A stretch of DNA of 45,269 nt from Marivirga sp. (GTDB lineage Bacteria; Bacteroidota; Bacteroidia; Cytophagales; Cyclobacteriaceae), in the NCBI RefSeq assembly GCF_024636815.1, contig NZ_JAGXGF010000097.1, positions 1-45,269 of the forward strand, written 5' to 3'. Below are positions 27,076 through 34,579 of this stretch, one piece after another. Numbering within the stretch: the stretch's first letter is position 1; the number at the start of each line of letters is the position of its first letter. The notes under the pieces are model-generated. The model saw only the letters and a program-made list of their open reading frames with translations. It was not told where the DNA came from and made no database searches. A program made the position numbers and the translations under genes.

Positions 27076-27705
27076 ATGGACGAAAATAATATGGGTGAGA
27101 TGACAACTACAATGTTAGCTGTTATGCTCCCTGGATTTTTTCTTTATTTTGCTAAAGATTCAATTAATGGTGTTAGTGCTGGAAAGTGGATTATGGGAAT
27201 TATGGTACGAGATGCCAAAAATCCAAATGAGGTTCCTTCTTTTAGTAGATTGCTCCTCCGCAATTTGTTTATAATAATTTGGCCAATTGAATTTATCATT
27301 CTTGCTTCAAATAAAGATAAAAAAAGGCTTGGTGACAATACTGCAAATACTATAGTCGTTAAGAATCCTGATAAACCCTCAAGATTACCTAGAATTTTAG
27401 CATTAGTAGGAGTTGGTATTGCCTTTTTTACATTCATATTTTTATTTGCTGGGACAGCGATGAAAAACTCTGATGCATATAAAGTCGCAGTTAAGGAAAT
27501 TGAACAGAATCAGGAAATATTAGTGGAGACAGGTGGAATTGAAGGATACGGGATGATGCCAATTGGTAGTGTAAATATTTCAAATGGAAACGGACAGGCT
27601 CAATTGGAAATAAAGGTTCTTGGAAATGACAAAGATTTAAATGTTAGTGTCTATCTAACTAAAGAACCGAATGGAGAGTGGAAACTAATAGAAATGAATA
27701 AATAA
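27076..27705 (+). pseudogene. RDD-family membrane protein with Coa1/Tim21-like C-terminus, 5'-truncated
   Basis: 209 residues from the first ATG. The second half of an RDD domain is present (NGVSAGKWIMGIMVRDAKNP, then SRLLLRNLFIIIWPIEF and RLGDNTANTIVV), then a membrane helix (about 100-125) and a soluble domain resembling Coa1/Tim21-like proteins. The usual first helix carrying the Arg-Ala-Asp signature is missing. The frame is open upstream of the ATG for 17 more codons, encoding a hydrophobic stretch (LLILIVSIIFLALGPEF), and then meets a stop at 27022-27024, close to the TetR start. This looks like loss of the 5' end at a junction. It may still be expressed; its role is unknown. Confidence 0.6.
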
Positions 27706-27712
27706 AGGCGCT

Positions 27713-27756
27713 AACACTATACGCTATAAAATCATAGTCGGCTGTGCGATGTTACA
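27713..27756. other. Weak second attC-like inverted sequence
   Basis: GCTAACACTATACGCTATA and CATAGTCGGCTGTGCGATGTTA can fold back with TAACA/TGTTA as outer arm and CTAT/ATAG as inner pair; the middle is poorly matched. It lies right behind the RDD gene and before the lipoprotein gene, the place expected for a cassette end. The support is weak on its own. Confidence 0.3.
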
Positions 27757-27797
27757 CTTCAAACATTTAACATAGAAACAATTTAAATAAAGGACAA

Positions 27798-28154
27798 ATG
27801 AAAAAAATAATAGGAATTATTACTGTTCTAATTCTATTTGTTTTGACAATATTGTCTTGTGAAAAGATTGAGTTGGAGAAGGACGTCCCCGATTGCATTG
27901 AAAGTAAAATCAGGAAAATAAAAAATGAAGAAGTTCAGAATCCTCCAACTGAGGTTTGGGAATGGAAAGCAGATGGAATGATCTATTATTATATTTCATC
28001 TGAATGTTGTGATCAATTTAACTTCTTGTATGACGAAAACTGCAATCAAGTTTGTGCTCCAGACGGAGGGATATCAGGAGGCGGAGATGGGAATTGCCCT
28101 ACATTCAATGAACAAATTGAAAAAACCTTAATTTGGAGAGACGATAGAGGATAA
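27798..28154 (+). CDS. Small lipoprotein, Cys-rich (DUF6970-like)
   Basis: 118 residues. MKKIIGIITVLILFVLTILS followed by Cys is a lipoprotein signal; Cys21 should be lipidated. The mature part has DCIESKIRK, an aromatic strand (VWEWKADGMIYYYISSECCD) and the pattern LYDENCNQVCAPDGGISGGG, which resembles the small Bacteroidota family DUF6970; that name is from memory and tentative. The Cys pairs are likely disulfides. The function is unknown. It follows a weak attC-like sequence by 41 bp and has no same-strand gene behind it, so it may be a separate cassette-like unit. Confidence 0.72.
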   Translation: MKKIIGIITVLILFVLTILSCEKIELEKDVPDCIESKIRKIKNEEVQNPPTEVWEWKADGMIYYYISSECCDQFNFLYDENCNQVCAPDGGISGGGDGNCPTFNEQIEKTLIWRDDRG

Positions 28155-28343
28155 AAAAAACTGCGCAGACAGTGGTGAATTTCAATTGTTTAGGTAGAGC
28201 ATTTAAGGTTCTGTTCCAGTGTCCCGATAATCGCTCCGAAATGCCTAATTTTCCGTATACCAAAGCGTAAAGAGACCACATAAGATTTACAATAAAAATC
28301 GAGGAAATGAACATTTCATTTCCCCTTTGAATTAGGAGTTGAC

Positions 28344-28862
28344 CTAATTTTTATTATTGGATTTTTGAAATTCCTGACGGTTATAAAATTCATCACCTTG
28401 GTGATGAGATTCATCAATTGACTTTTCCGGAAAATATTGTCCAAAGACTGTTATCTCATACTTACGATCCACACCTTCATCTTTGCTAAACCTTTTGGTT
28501 TTAGCAAAAGTACTGTGATTGATTTCATTAGTGAGCACCTTTTTATTTTCTTCATCCAGATTCACCATTCCTATCGGAATGATTAGATGATTTTCTCCTT
28601 CTTTATTAACAAATTCATGAGCGCCTCCTCCTGATGATTCATTATACACTTCATGTCCTTCCTCTATCAAAGATTCATCTACTTCTATGTCCAAATAGAC
28701 CACCCTCTTTTTTTCTTTGTTGGCCAATAAACCATCTACTTTTCCAATCGTGCGGTTATCGGTATCTTTTACTTCCCATCCTCTAACGTCACTATCATCT
28801 GAGGCTACCTTATATTTGGAAAGATCATCCAGGTAATAAAGGTTTTTATTATTTTCTGACAT
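28344..28862 (-). CDS. PRC-barrel domain protein
   Basis: 172 residues. The PRC-barrel domain covers about residues 8-110: YYLDDLSKYKVASDDSDVRG, then WEVKDTDNRTIGKVDGLLAN and KEKKRVVYLDIEVDES. A second beta-rich portion with HLIIPIGMVNLDEENKKVL follows, then a short charged tail with repeated His (DESHHQGDEFYN). PRC-barrel proteins in Bacteroidota are often linked to general stress and osmotic responses; no enzymatic function is known. The gene lies 4 bp downstream of a membrane-anchored protein gene on the same strand, so they form an operon. Confidence 0.85.
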   Translation of the reverse strand: MSENNKNLYYLDDLSKYKVASDDSDVRGWEVKDTDNRTIGKVDGLLANKEKKRVVYLDIEVDESLIEEGHEVYNESSGGGAHEFVNKEGENHLIIPIGMVNLDEENKKVLTNEINHSTFAKTKRFSKDEGVDRKYEITVFGQYFPEKSIDESHHQGDEFYNRQEFQKSNNKN

Positions 28863-28866
28863 GGTT

Positions 28867-29487
28867 CTAATTTTGTGGTGAGTTATTATTCATTTCTTCT
28901 AGCAAATCAGCAGACTCTTGGAAGAAATTTTTAACATCTTCTTTTTGATCTAAAGTAAGTACATCAGTTTCAATGTCCGCTGCTGCCTTTTTCACTTCAT
29001 CGGCTTCACTTGTCAAATCTGGAAAAGCATTCTGTTGGATATTCTGTAAAGATTGAGCCAAAATCCTAGCTGCTTCTTTTATAGAATTGGCATGGGTAGT
29101 TTCGAAAGCTTCTTGGGTAATTTTCTCTAATAGAGTTCTTACCCTAGCTATATCCTTTTTGATATCATAGCCAATTTCAACGGCCATTGCATTGGTAGCC
29201 TTAGTTAATTTTAAAAAAGCTTCATTGATAAACTCATGATCAATCCCCATGGTGTCAGAATGTTCTTTCATAAAACTTACATAGGCGGTCACAGTAGAAT
29301 TATTCGGAGATACCTGCCTTGTTTCTGATGATTCTTCAGTTGTTTGCTCAGTTGTATATTTTTGTCTATCATCAGATTCATCATCATTATTAAAGGTAAA
29401 TATGTAAATCAGTATGCCAATGATGATCAAAATCAAAAGTATCCATGGCCATTTAGGCGTTTTCTTTTCTATTTCTATTTCGGCCAT
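28867..29487 (-). CDS. Membrane-anchored helical protein of unknown function
   Basis: 206 residues. A single membrane helix lies at about 13-31 (PWILLILIIIGILIYIFTF), preceded by a charged cytoplasmic start. An acidic, Ser/Thr-rich linker (about 33-60) follows, then a helical domain (MKEHSDTMGIDHEFINEAFL, HANSIKEAARILAQSLQNIQ) with amphipathic character. No family is recognised. It is upstream of the PRC-barrel gene with a 4-bp gap, which suggests the two proteins act together, perhaps in envelope stress. The long non-coding stretch upstream should carry the promoter. Confidence 0.75.
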   Translation of the reverse strand: MAEIEIEKKTPKWPWILLILIIIGILIYIFTFNNDDESDDRQKYTTEQTTEESSETRQVSPNNSTVTAYVSFMKEHSDTMGIDHEFINEAFLKLTKATNAMAVEIGYDIKKDIARVRTLLEKITQEAFETTHANSIKEAARILAQSLQNIQQNAFPDLTSEADEVKKAAADIETDVLTLDQKEDVKNFFQESADLLEEMNNNSPQN

Positions 29488-29746
29488 AATTATTATTTTT
29501 TTAAGGTTGTAAAAATTCTAACGTTAGCACCTGATGTAAGGTTTTAGGAAAAAATTGCTTTTTATCAGCTATATATGGAAAGCCCCTTAAACTGTAAATA
29601 TATTTAGCGTTAAAAACATAGAACGATTAGCACTATTCATTTCTGGCAGTTAGTTTTACTTAGAGATCTACTATTTAGCTGGAGTGGCCTAGGTTTTAAA
29701 ACCTTAGCGTTAAACATTTATAGTCACTCTAAATACTTAATTAATA
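29488..29746. other. Intergenic stretch with short repeats
   Basis: About 260 bp without a gene. TTAGCGTTAAA occurs at 29604-29614 and 29704-29714, exactly 100 bp apart. A perfect 14-bp palindrome AGGTTTTAAAACCT is at 29691-29704. TAACGTTA lies near 29520. Their role is unknown; they may be operators of the flanking genes. Confidence 0.5.
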
Positions 29747-30247
29747 ATGAAAAATATAACCTTAATTCTAATAACCTGAGTTCGACTCTAATTTGTAAAT
29801 TCAGATTTTCATATAATTCAATAGACAAGGCGTCTTTGAGAAGATATAGCGTGCTATATCGAGGGAAGATAACGCAGTATATTGGATTATATGGAAAAGC
29901 TTTTCCTATCCCACCTCTAAACAGCGATTTTCTTCCTAAAAATTCCTTATAATAGCCCGCTATTGCTTCAGAATTTTTAGTTGAAACTCACTATTTACAG
30001 GCGTTCTGAATCCTAAATTAGAATCGAACTCAGGTTAATAAGTATTTTTTATGCAGTATTTAGCGCAAAAGCTCAAGACTTATCTCAAGGTTTTCGATTA
30101 GGAATCTCCACTAGTATTGATGAAAATTTAAGTTCGGGAAGTATGTCTTTCGGTAATTATACGGGTTATTCCGCAGAATATTTTAAAATATTTCCGACAC
30201 TTAACTTTCTAAGTCAGACAATTGGATTAAAAAATCAAGACAAGTAA
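29747..30247 (+). pseudogene. Outer membrane beta-barrel type exported protein, interrupted by a MITE and truncated
   Basis: ATG at 29747 encodes MKNITLILI and then hits a stop inside an inserted element. Removing 29773-30036 and one copy of the AAT duplication restores an open signal peptide, MKNITLILISIFYAVFSAKA, then QDLSQGFRLGIST and SMSFGNYTGYSAEYF, the opening of a porin-like small barrel protein. After that the frame degenerates (KIFPTLNFLSQTIGLKNQ) and stops at 30245-30247, giving about 78 residues where such proteins have about 180-220. So the gene is broken twice: by the element in the signal peptide and by loss of its 3' part. Confidence 0.72.
29773..30036. mobile_element. 264-bp MITE with 23-bp terminal inverted repeats and AAT target duplication
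   Basis: The ends read AACCTGAGTTCGACTCTAAT and, inverted, AACCTGAGTTCGATTCTAAT; 21 of 23 terminal positions match. AAT flanks both sides (29770-29772 and 30037-30039) as a 3-bp target duplication. No transposase fits in 264 bp. The interior has a perfect 8-bp stem (GATATAGC / GCTATATC at 29843-29860) and another small one near 29950. It sits exactly in the signal-peptide codons of a barrel gene. It would need a full-length relative elsewhere in the genome to move. Confidence 0.82.
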
Positions 30248-30504
30248 ATTATTAATTCGAGACACAAAATTAATCTCCCATCTCAACTCGAGAAGTTCTT
30301 AATAACATGAAGTCCGGTTTTACGGCCAGCATTTTTCATTTTCCAATCACAACTATTAAGTAATATCTCAATAAGTGTGAATAATATAACACATAATGAT
30401 TTTAATGTAAGATTATGATCATTGATGAGTTATACCTTTGGTTGTTTAATACCTGTCTCCAAAATGAGGGTGTATCCTTAAAATAGTCAGTATAATTTAT
30501 TATT
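30248..30504. other. Intergenic stretch before the PAS histidine kinase
   Basis: About 257 bp between the broken barrel gene and the kinase. No open frame of note was seen. It may include remains of the barrel gene's 3' end, but no clear beta-strand-coding sequence could be recognised, and no convincing promoter pair was found. Confidence 0.5.
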
Positions 30505-31596
30505 ATGAGTGAGAAAGTAGAAGTTGAGAAAAAGGCAATAAAAAAACTTGTTGAGCTAAACGAAGAGTTAGAGAACTATTTTAGAAATACGATTATACCT
30601 CAGCTGTTTGTGGACGCTGACATGATTCTAAGAAAGTTCAGTCCACCAGCAAATACTCACTTTAAGTTAGCGAAAGAGCATATTGGAAAATCTATTTATA
30701 ATATACCAGCTCTTACTCAACTCAATGGATTGGTAGAAGTCATTAAAGAAGTAATAACGACTAACATTGATTATGAAGATGAAATTCAAACGCCAGACAA
30801 GCGATGGTTTCAGATGAATATACTTCCCTACATCATTAAGAAAGAAAATATTACGAATGGTGTAGTTATAACTTTTGTGGATATCACTGGTCGGATTAAT
30901 GATAAAAAAATTATTGAAAAGATAAATGGTGAGCATGAAACTTTTATCTACTCTGTTTCTCATGATTTAAATGGCCCCATATCAAATTTGATTGCCTTGG
31001 TTGATTTAATAGATCGTTCAAAGACCGATGAGAATAAAGATGATACCAAGAAATATTTGAAAATGATTAAAGAATCAGCACATTCTTTAAAAGATATTAT
31101 AAGTGAACTTACGCATATTGCTAAGATCGGTACTGATGCGAGCGACCTTGCTGATAAAGTTAATATTGAAAAGATTTTGGAGGATGTAAAGCTAACTTTG
31201 AAAAATCAAATCTATCAATCCCATGCCAAGATTACTACCAATATTCTTGTTCCCGAAATTCAGTTTTCAAAAAAGAACCTCAGAAGTATCCTCTATAATT
31301 TAATCTTTAATTCCATTAAATTTTCTAAAGATGACACCACCCCTGAGATTTTCATAAAAACAGAAGAAGCCGGAGAGTTTACCCTAATTTCAGTGACTGA
31401 TAACGGAGTTGGTATTGAGCCGGAAAAGAAAGAGGAAATATTTTCAAAATTTTCACGATTGAAACCACATATAGAAGGAACTGGATTGGGTTTATTTATC
31501 ATTAGCAAAATGGTTAGCAACCAGGGCGGAAAAATTGAAGTGGAAAGTGAGGTAGATAGTTTTACTACTTTTAACATTTATTTGAAGCATGGCTAA
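30505..31596 (+). CDS. PAS domain sensor histidine kinase
   Basis: 363 residues with no membrane segment, so cytoplasmic. A PAS-like domain lies at about 22-130 (IIPQLFVDADMILRKFSPPA, then WFQMNILPYI and VVITFVDITGR). The HisKA phosphoacceptor box has His153 in YSVSHDLNGPISN. The ATPase has ILYNLIFNSIKFSKD (N box), VTDNGVGIEPEKKE (G1) and GTGLGLFIISKMV (G2). The PAS is of the type found at the C-terminus of CheB/CheR-like fusion kinases. No response regulator gene is adjacent, so it is an orphan. It starts at ATG 30505 after a long non-coding stretch. Confidence 0.9.
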   Translation: MSEKVEVEKKAIKKLVELNEELENYFRNTIIPQLFVDADMILRKFSPPANTHFKLAKEHIGKSIYNIPALTQLNGLVEVIKEVITTNIDYEDEIQTPDKRWFQMNILPYIIKKENITNGVVITFVDITGRINDKKIIEKINGEHETFIYSVSHDLNGPISNLIALVDLIDRSKTDENKDDTKKYLKMIKESAHSLKDIISELTHIAKIGTDASDLADKVNIEKILEDVKLTLKNQIYQSHAKITTNILVPEIQFSKKNLRSILYNLIFNSIKFSKDDTTPEIFIKTEEAGEFTLISVTDNGVGIEPEKKEEIFSKFSRLKPHIEGTGLGLFIISKMVSNQGGKIEVESEVDSFTTFNIYLKHG

Positions 31597-31774
31597 AAGG
31601 TATCTTCTTAAAGTTTCCATACTTAGGGTTTCTACACAAACTTTCCAGTTCTAAAGGTTTTCCATTACAAAGAATTCAGAAATTAATTTCACCGCAGGAT
31701 AGCTTATTATTTTTATTACGTGTTCGCCACAGCTAAAATGTTAGTGATAGCAAAAGAATAATCACTTAAAAGAA

Positions 31775-32266
31775 ATGGAAAATAGTCATAGAATGAATCA
31801 AGGCAAGGAAAGCAAAAGCCACTATACAAAATTCGTATTGATGTTGCTAGCATCCTTTACCGCAATGTACATAACCATGTATTTTAATACATATGAAATA
31901 GATCATGTTTATTTCAGCCTTACCCGTTTCTACATGGCTTGTTTAGGGATTTCTGCTATGGCCGTGATCATGCTTTTTTTTATGTTAAAAATGTACATGA
32001 ACAGAAAGAAAAATATTGGAATTATTTTGGGTAGTGTAATTCTTTTTGCGAGTGCTTTAACTTTAGTGAGGACACAAACTCCAGTTGGTGATGTACTGTA
32101 TATGAAAGCAATGATTCCACATCATTCAATAGCCATACTCACAAGCAAAAGAGCAGAAATAATAGATCCTGAAGTAAGAAAACTGGCAGATGATATTATA
32201 AAGGCTCAAGAAAAAGAAATTGCAGAAATGAATGCGCTTATTATAAGATTGCAAGCAGGTGATTAG
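31775..32266 (+). CDS. DUF305 domain membrane protein
   Basis: 163 residues. Three membrane helices lie at about 19-35, 48-68 and 76-96. After the last helix comes a DUF305 four-helix segment with the family signature YMKAMIPHHSIAILTSKRAE and the acidic helix DDIIKAQEKEIAEMNALI. DUF305 belongs to the ferritin-like proteins; its His/Met-rich signature suggests metal (often copper) contact, but the biochemistry is not settled. In this arrangement the domain faces one side of the membrane. It has no clear operon partner: it is 178 bp behind the kinase and 228 bp before a secreted protein. Confidence 0.85.
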   Translation: MENSHRMNQGKESKSHYTKFVLMLLASFTAMYITMYFNTYEIDHVYFSLTRFYMACLGISAMAVIMLFFMLKMYMNRKKNIGIILGSVILFASALTLVRTQTPVGDVLYMKAMIPHHSIAILTSKRAEIIDPEVRKLADDIIKAQEKEIAEMNALIIRLQAGD

Positions 32267-32494
32267 TTACTTTGTCGAATAACATTCAGGCTAAAAACCA
32301 TTAAAAATAGGTTTAAATGGAATCATCATCCATCAGTGAAACTTATCATTTCAAATTCTATTAATTATTATTAACTGATAAAATATATTTATTTTAATTT
32401 GTGAATTTGTTATATGGCTTAGGAATTGCTTACTTCAGGTTTGTGTTTTTAATGGCCACAAATTAGATGGATTATACTCAATAAGTAAGGCAAG

Positions 32495-32956
32495 ATGAAA
32501 ATTTTACTAATCCCCTTTTTCTTATTATTTGGTGATTTCGCTATTGGACAAGTACCTCCATATGAACAAATAGCGTTTGACTACTACAGAAATGTAATTC
32601 TTGATGATGATAAACCAGACAAGAAATTTACATTGTGGACAGAACTTCATAGACAATTTGACATTTTCCATTACCCAAGATGTTTAGATTTTAAATTAAC
32701 AAATGTAGATTCATTAAATCTTAATGCTTCTGGATTAACTCATCTTGAATTGAAAAATGATAAAAGGTTTAAAATCAAACCAACACATAAAGGGGCTTTT
32801 CCAAGGGTTTATTCTCAACTTTCATACCACACTACCAACGATCAACATATAGTGGCGATTATTGAAATTCATAAAAACCAAGGAATTGTGTATTACATAG
32901 AAATGAAAAATTCGGGTGATGTAACTAATTGGTGTAAAGGCGGGTGGATAGAATAA
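32495..32956 (+). CDS. Small exported protein of unknown function
   Basis: 153 residues. MKILLIPFFLLFGDFAIG followed by Gln is a signal peptide. The mature part has PPYEQIAFDYYRNVILDDDK, a strand KFTLWTELHRQFDIFHYPRC, and a C-terminus with YYIEMKNSGDVTNWCKGGWI; two Cys may pair. I do not recognise a family. Similar short exported proteins in Bacteroidota usually have a narrow spread. It is flanked by non-coding gaps on both sides. Confidence 0.65.
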   Translation: MKILLIPFFLLFGDFAIGQVPPYEQIAFDYYRNVILDDDKPDKKFTLWTELHRQFDIFHYPRCLDFKLTNVDSLNLNASGLTHLELKNDKRFKIKPTHKGAFPRVYSQLSYHTTNDQHIVAIIEIHKNQGIVYYIEMKNSGDVTNWCKGGWIE

Positions 32957-33398
32957 GCATTTTTCATATTATATTCTGATAAAAATAATGACACCATACC
33001 AGCCAATTAATGTTTTTGTTTTTCTACTGTTGCAAAAGAATTAACCCGACAACTTCCGAGGAACTCGGAAAAGCGGGAGGGAGGAAAATTTAGCGGGCCA
33101 GCGCAGGGTTTGAGGGTAGAAGCCAGCCAGAGGCTGGTCAGCCTCTGGCTGACATTAAACTTTCTTGAATTTTTGTTTCTTTTTGTTCATGCAAAAAGAA
33201 AATAGAAAAAATTGGAAACGAAAGCTTGGAAATTCAATAAGAAACATTGAAAAGTAAAATCAATTATAATGAGAAGCTTAAGAATTATCAATTTGCTTGA
33301 GATAGCTTGTGCCAATTCAATATCAAGATTAACAATTCTCAATTCGCAAACTGCGAATTGAGAATTGTTTTCATCTCCTTATAAAATTAAGAGTTAAA
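32957..33398. other. 442-bp intergenic region with dispersed repeat and hairpins
   Basis: No gene seen. It contains GCCAGAGGCTGGTCAGCCTC continuing into TGGC (33125-33148), an inverted repeat that forms a G/C-rich hairpin. A T-rich block around 33160-33198 (TTTTTGTTTCTTTTTG with an AAAAAGAAA echo) resembles a second copy near 41350. A perfect 18-bp hairpin lies at 33331-33369. Confidence 0.55.
33331..33369. terminator. Perfect 18-bp stem with 3-nt loop downstream of hmgA
   Basis: AACAATTCTCAATTCGCA and its exact complement are separated by AAC. It lies 30 bp past the hmgA stop on the minus strand, so it could end that transcript, although it lacks a clear T run and resembles a mobile palindromic repeat as well. 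Confidence 0.5.
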
Positions 33399-34559
33399 TC
33401 ATTCAGTCCAACTCATTGGATATTTCTTATCCATAAATTCTTTACCTTCTTCAGTAGCGAAAAGTGGTTTGAAAGTATCCAACATTACGGCCAGTTCTTC
33501 AGTTTCTTTTGCTCCTATACTTTTTTCTACTGTCCCAGGGTGTGGTCCATGAGGTAAACCTCCAGGATGGAGCGTAAAAGAACCTCTATCTATTCCTTTT
33601 CTACTCATAAAGTTACCTTCCACATAATACAATACCTCATCGGAATCAATATTACTGTGATTATAAGGTGCAGGAATAGCATCAGGGTGATAATCGAATA
33701 ATCTTGGTACAAAAGAACAAATCACGTAACCCGCTGCCTGGAAAGTTTGATGTACGGGAGGCGGCTGATGGATTCTGCCAGTTATCGGCTCAAAATCATG
33801 GATGGATAGCGTATAAGGATATAAAAATCCATCCCAACCTACTAAATCAAAAGGGCTGTGATCATAAACATAATGATGAATATAACCGCCTTTTTTAATT
33901 TTAACATGATAATCTCCTTTGCTTTCTTCTGTAATCATTTCCTGTGGAGGATGAATATCACGCTCGCAATAAGGAGAATGTTCCAATAGTTGACCCAATT
34001 CATTTCTATATCGGCTTACCGTTTCTATTGGGCTAGCTGATTCCATAACTAGATATCGAATTTCACTTGTGTCCCATTCCAGTTTATAGATTGTGGTTCT
34101 AGGTATTACTACATAATCACCCGCTTGAATTTTTAGCTTTCCAAATTGGGAATACATATAGCCACTGCCATCATGAATGAATAATAACTCATCTGCTTCC
34201 GCATTTTTATAGTAATAATCCATGCTTTGGCGACTCGGCATACAAAGCGCCATGGAAACGTCATCATTCATCAATAATACTTTTCGGCTGTCAAGGAAAT
34301 CACTTCCTGTATTTTTAACACCTGATGTATTTAAGTGAATTTGTTGTAGTGGTAAATCTTTATCAGGTTTGGCTCCATAAGCCACAGACTTTTTAATCTC
34401 CTTAACCCGAGTTGGAGGATTTATGTGATATAGATTTGAATAAATACCTGAAAACCCTAAAGAACTGACTAATTCTTCCGCATACAAACTTCCATCTGGT
34501 TGTCTGAATTGAGTATGTCTTTTAGGTGGTATGTTTCCTTTTCTTACGTAATATGCCAT
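33399..34559 (-). CDS. hmgA: Homogentisate 1,2-dioxygenase
   Basis: This enzyme opens the ring of homogentisate to maleylacetoacetate in tyrosine and phenylalanine degradation, using Fe(II) in the cytoplasm. At 386 residues it is of the short bacterial type. The cupin core carries IHQPPPVHQTFQA (about 263-275), then APYNHSNIDSDEVLYYVEGN (His301, Glu308) and HPGGLPHGPHPG (His337), the usual iron site. The N-terminus contains KRHTQFRQPDGSLYAEEL, shared across the family. It lies 20 bp downstream of the Ctp protease gene on the same strand and may share its transcript. Other genes of the pathway, such as hpd or fahA, are not in the window. Confidence 0.93.
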   Translation of the reverse strand: MAYYVRKGNIPPKRHTQFRQPDGSLYAEELVSSLGFSGIYSNLYHINPPTRVKEIKKSVAYGAKPDKDLPLQQIHLNTSGVKNTGSDFLDSRKVLLMNDDVSMALCMPSRQSMDYYYKNAEADELLFIHDGSGYMYSQFGKLKIQAGDYVVIPRTTIYKLEWDTSEIRYLVMESASPIETVSRYRNELGQLLEHSPYCERDIHPPQEMITEESKGDYHVKIKKGGYIHHYVYDHSPFDLVGWDGFLYPYTLSIHDFEPITGRIHQPPPVHQTFQAAGYVICSFVPRLFDYHPDAIPAPYNHSNIDSDEVLYYVEGNFMSRKGIDRGSFTLHPGGLPHGPHPGTVEKSIGAKETEELAVMLDTFKPLFATEEGKEFMDKKYPMSWTE

Positions 34560-34579
34560 ATTATTAAAATTCTAAAAAA

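Noticed and set aside
28105-28314. Minus-strand 69-codon frame behind the lipoprotein gene
   Set aside because: It overlaps the lipoprotein gene, has no family-like features and lies in low-complexity AT sequence.
29516-29532. TCTAACGTTAGCACC as a further attC core
   Set aside because: TAACGTTA is only an 8-bp palindrome and no surrounding stem was found.
22642-30504. Integron integrase, phage or conjugation gene in the accessory region
   Set aside because: No reading frame resembling an integrase, transposase, phage or transfer protein was found; the cassette idea rests only on site structure.
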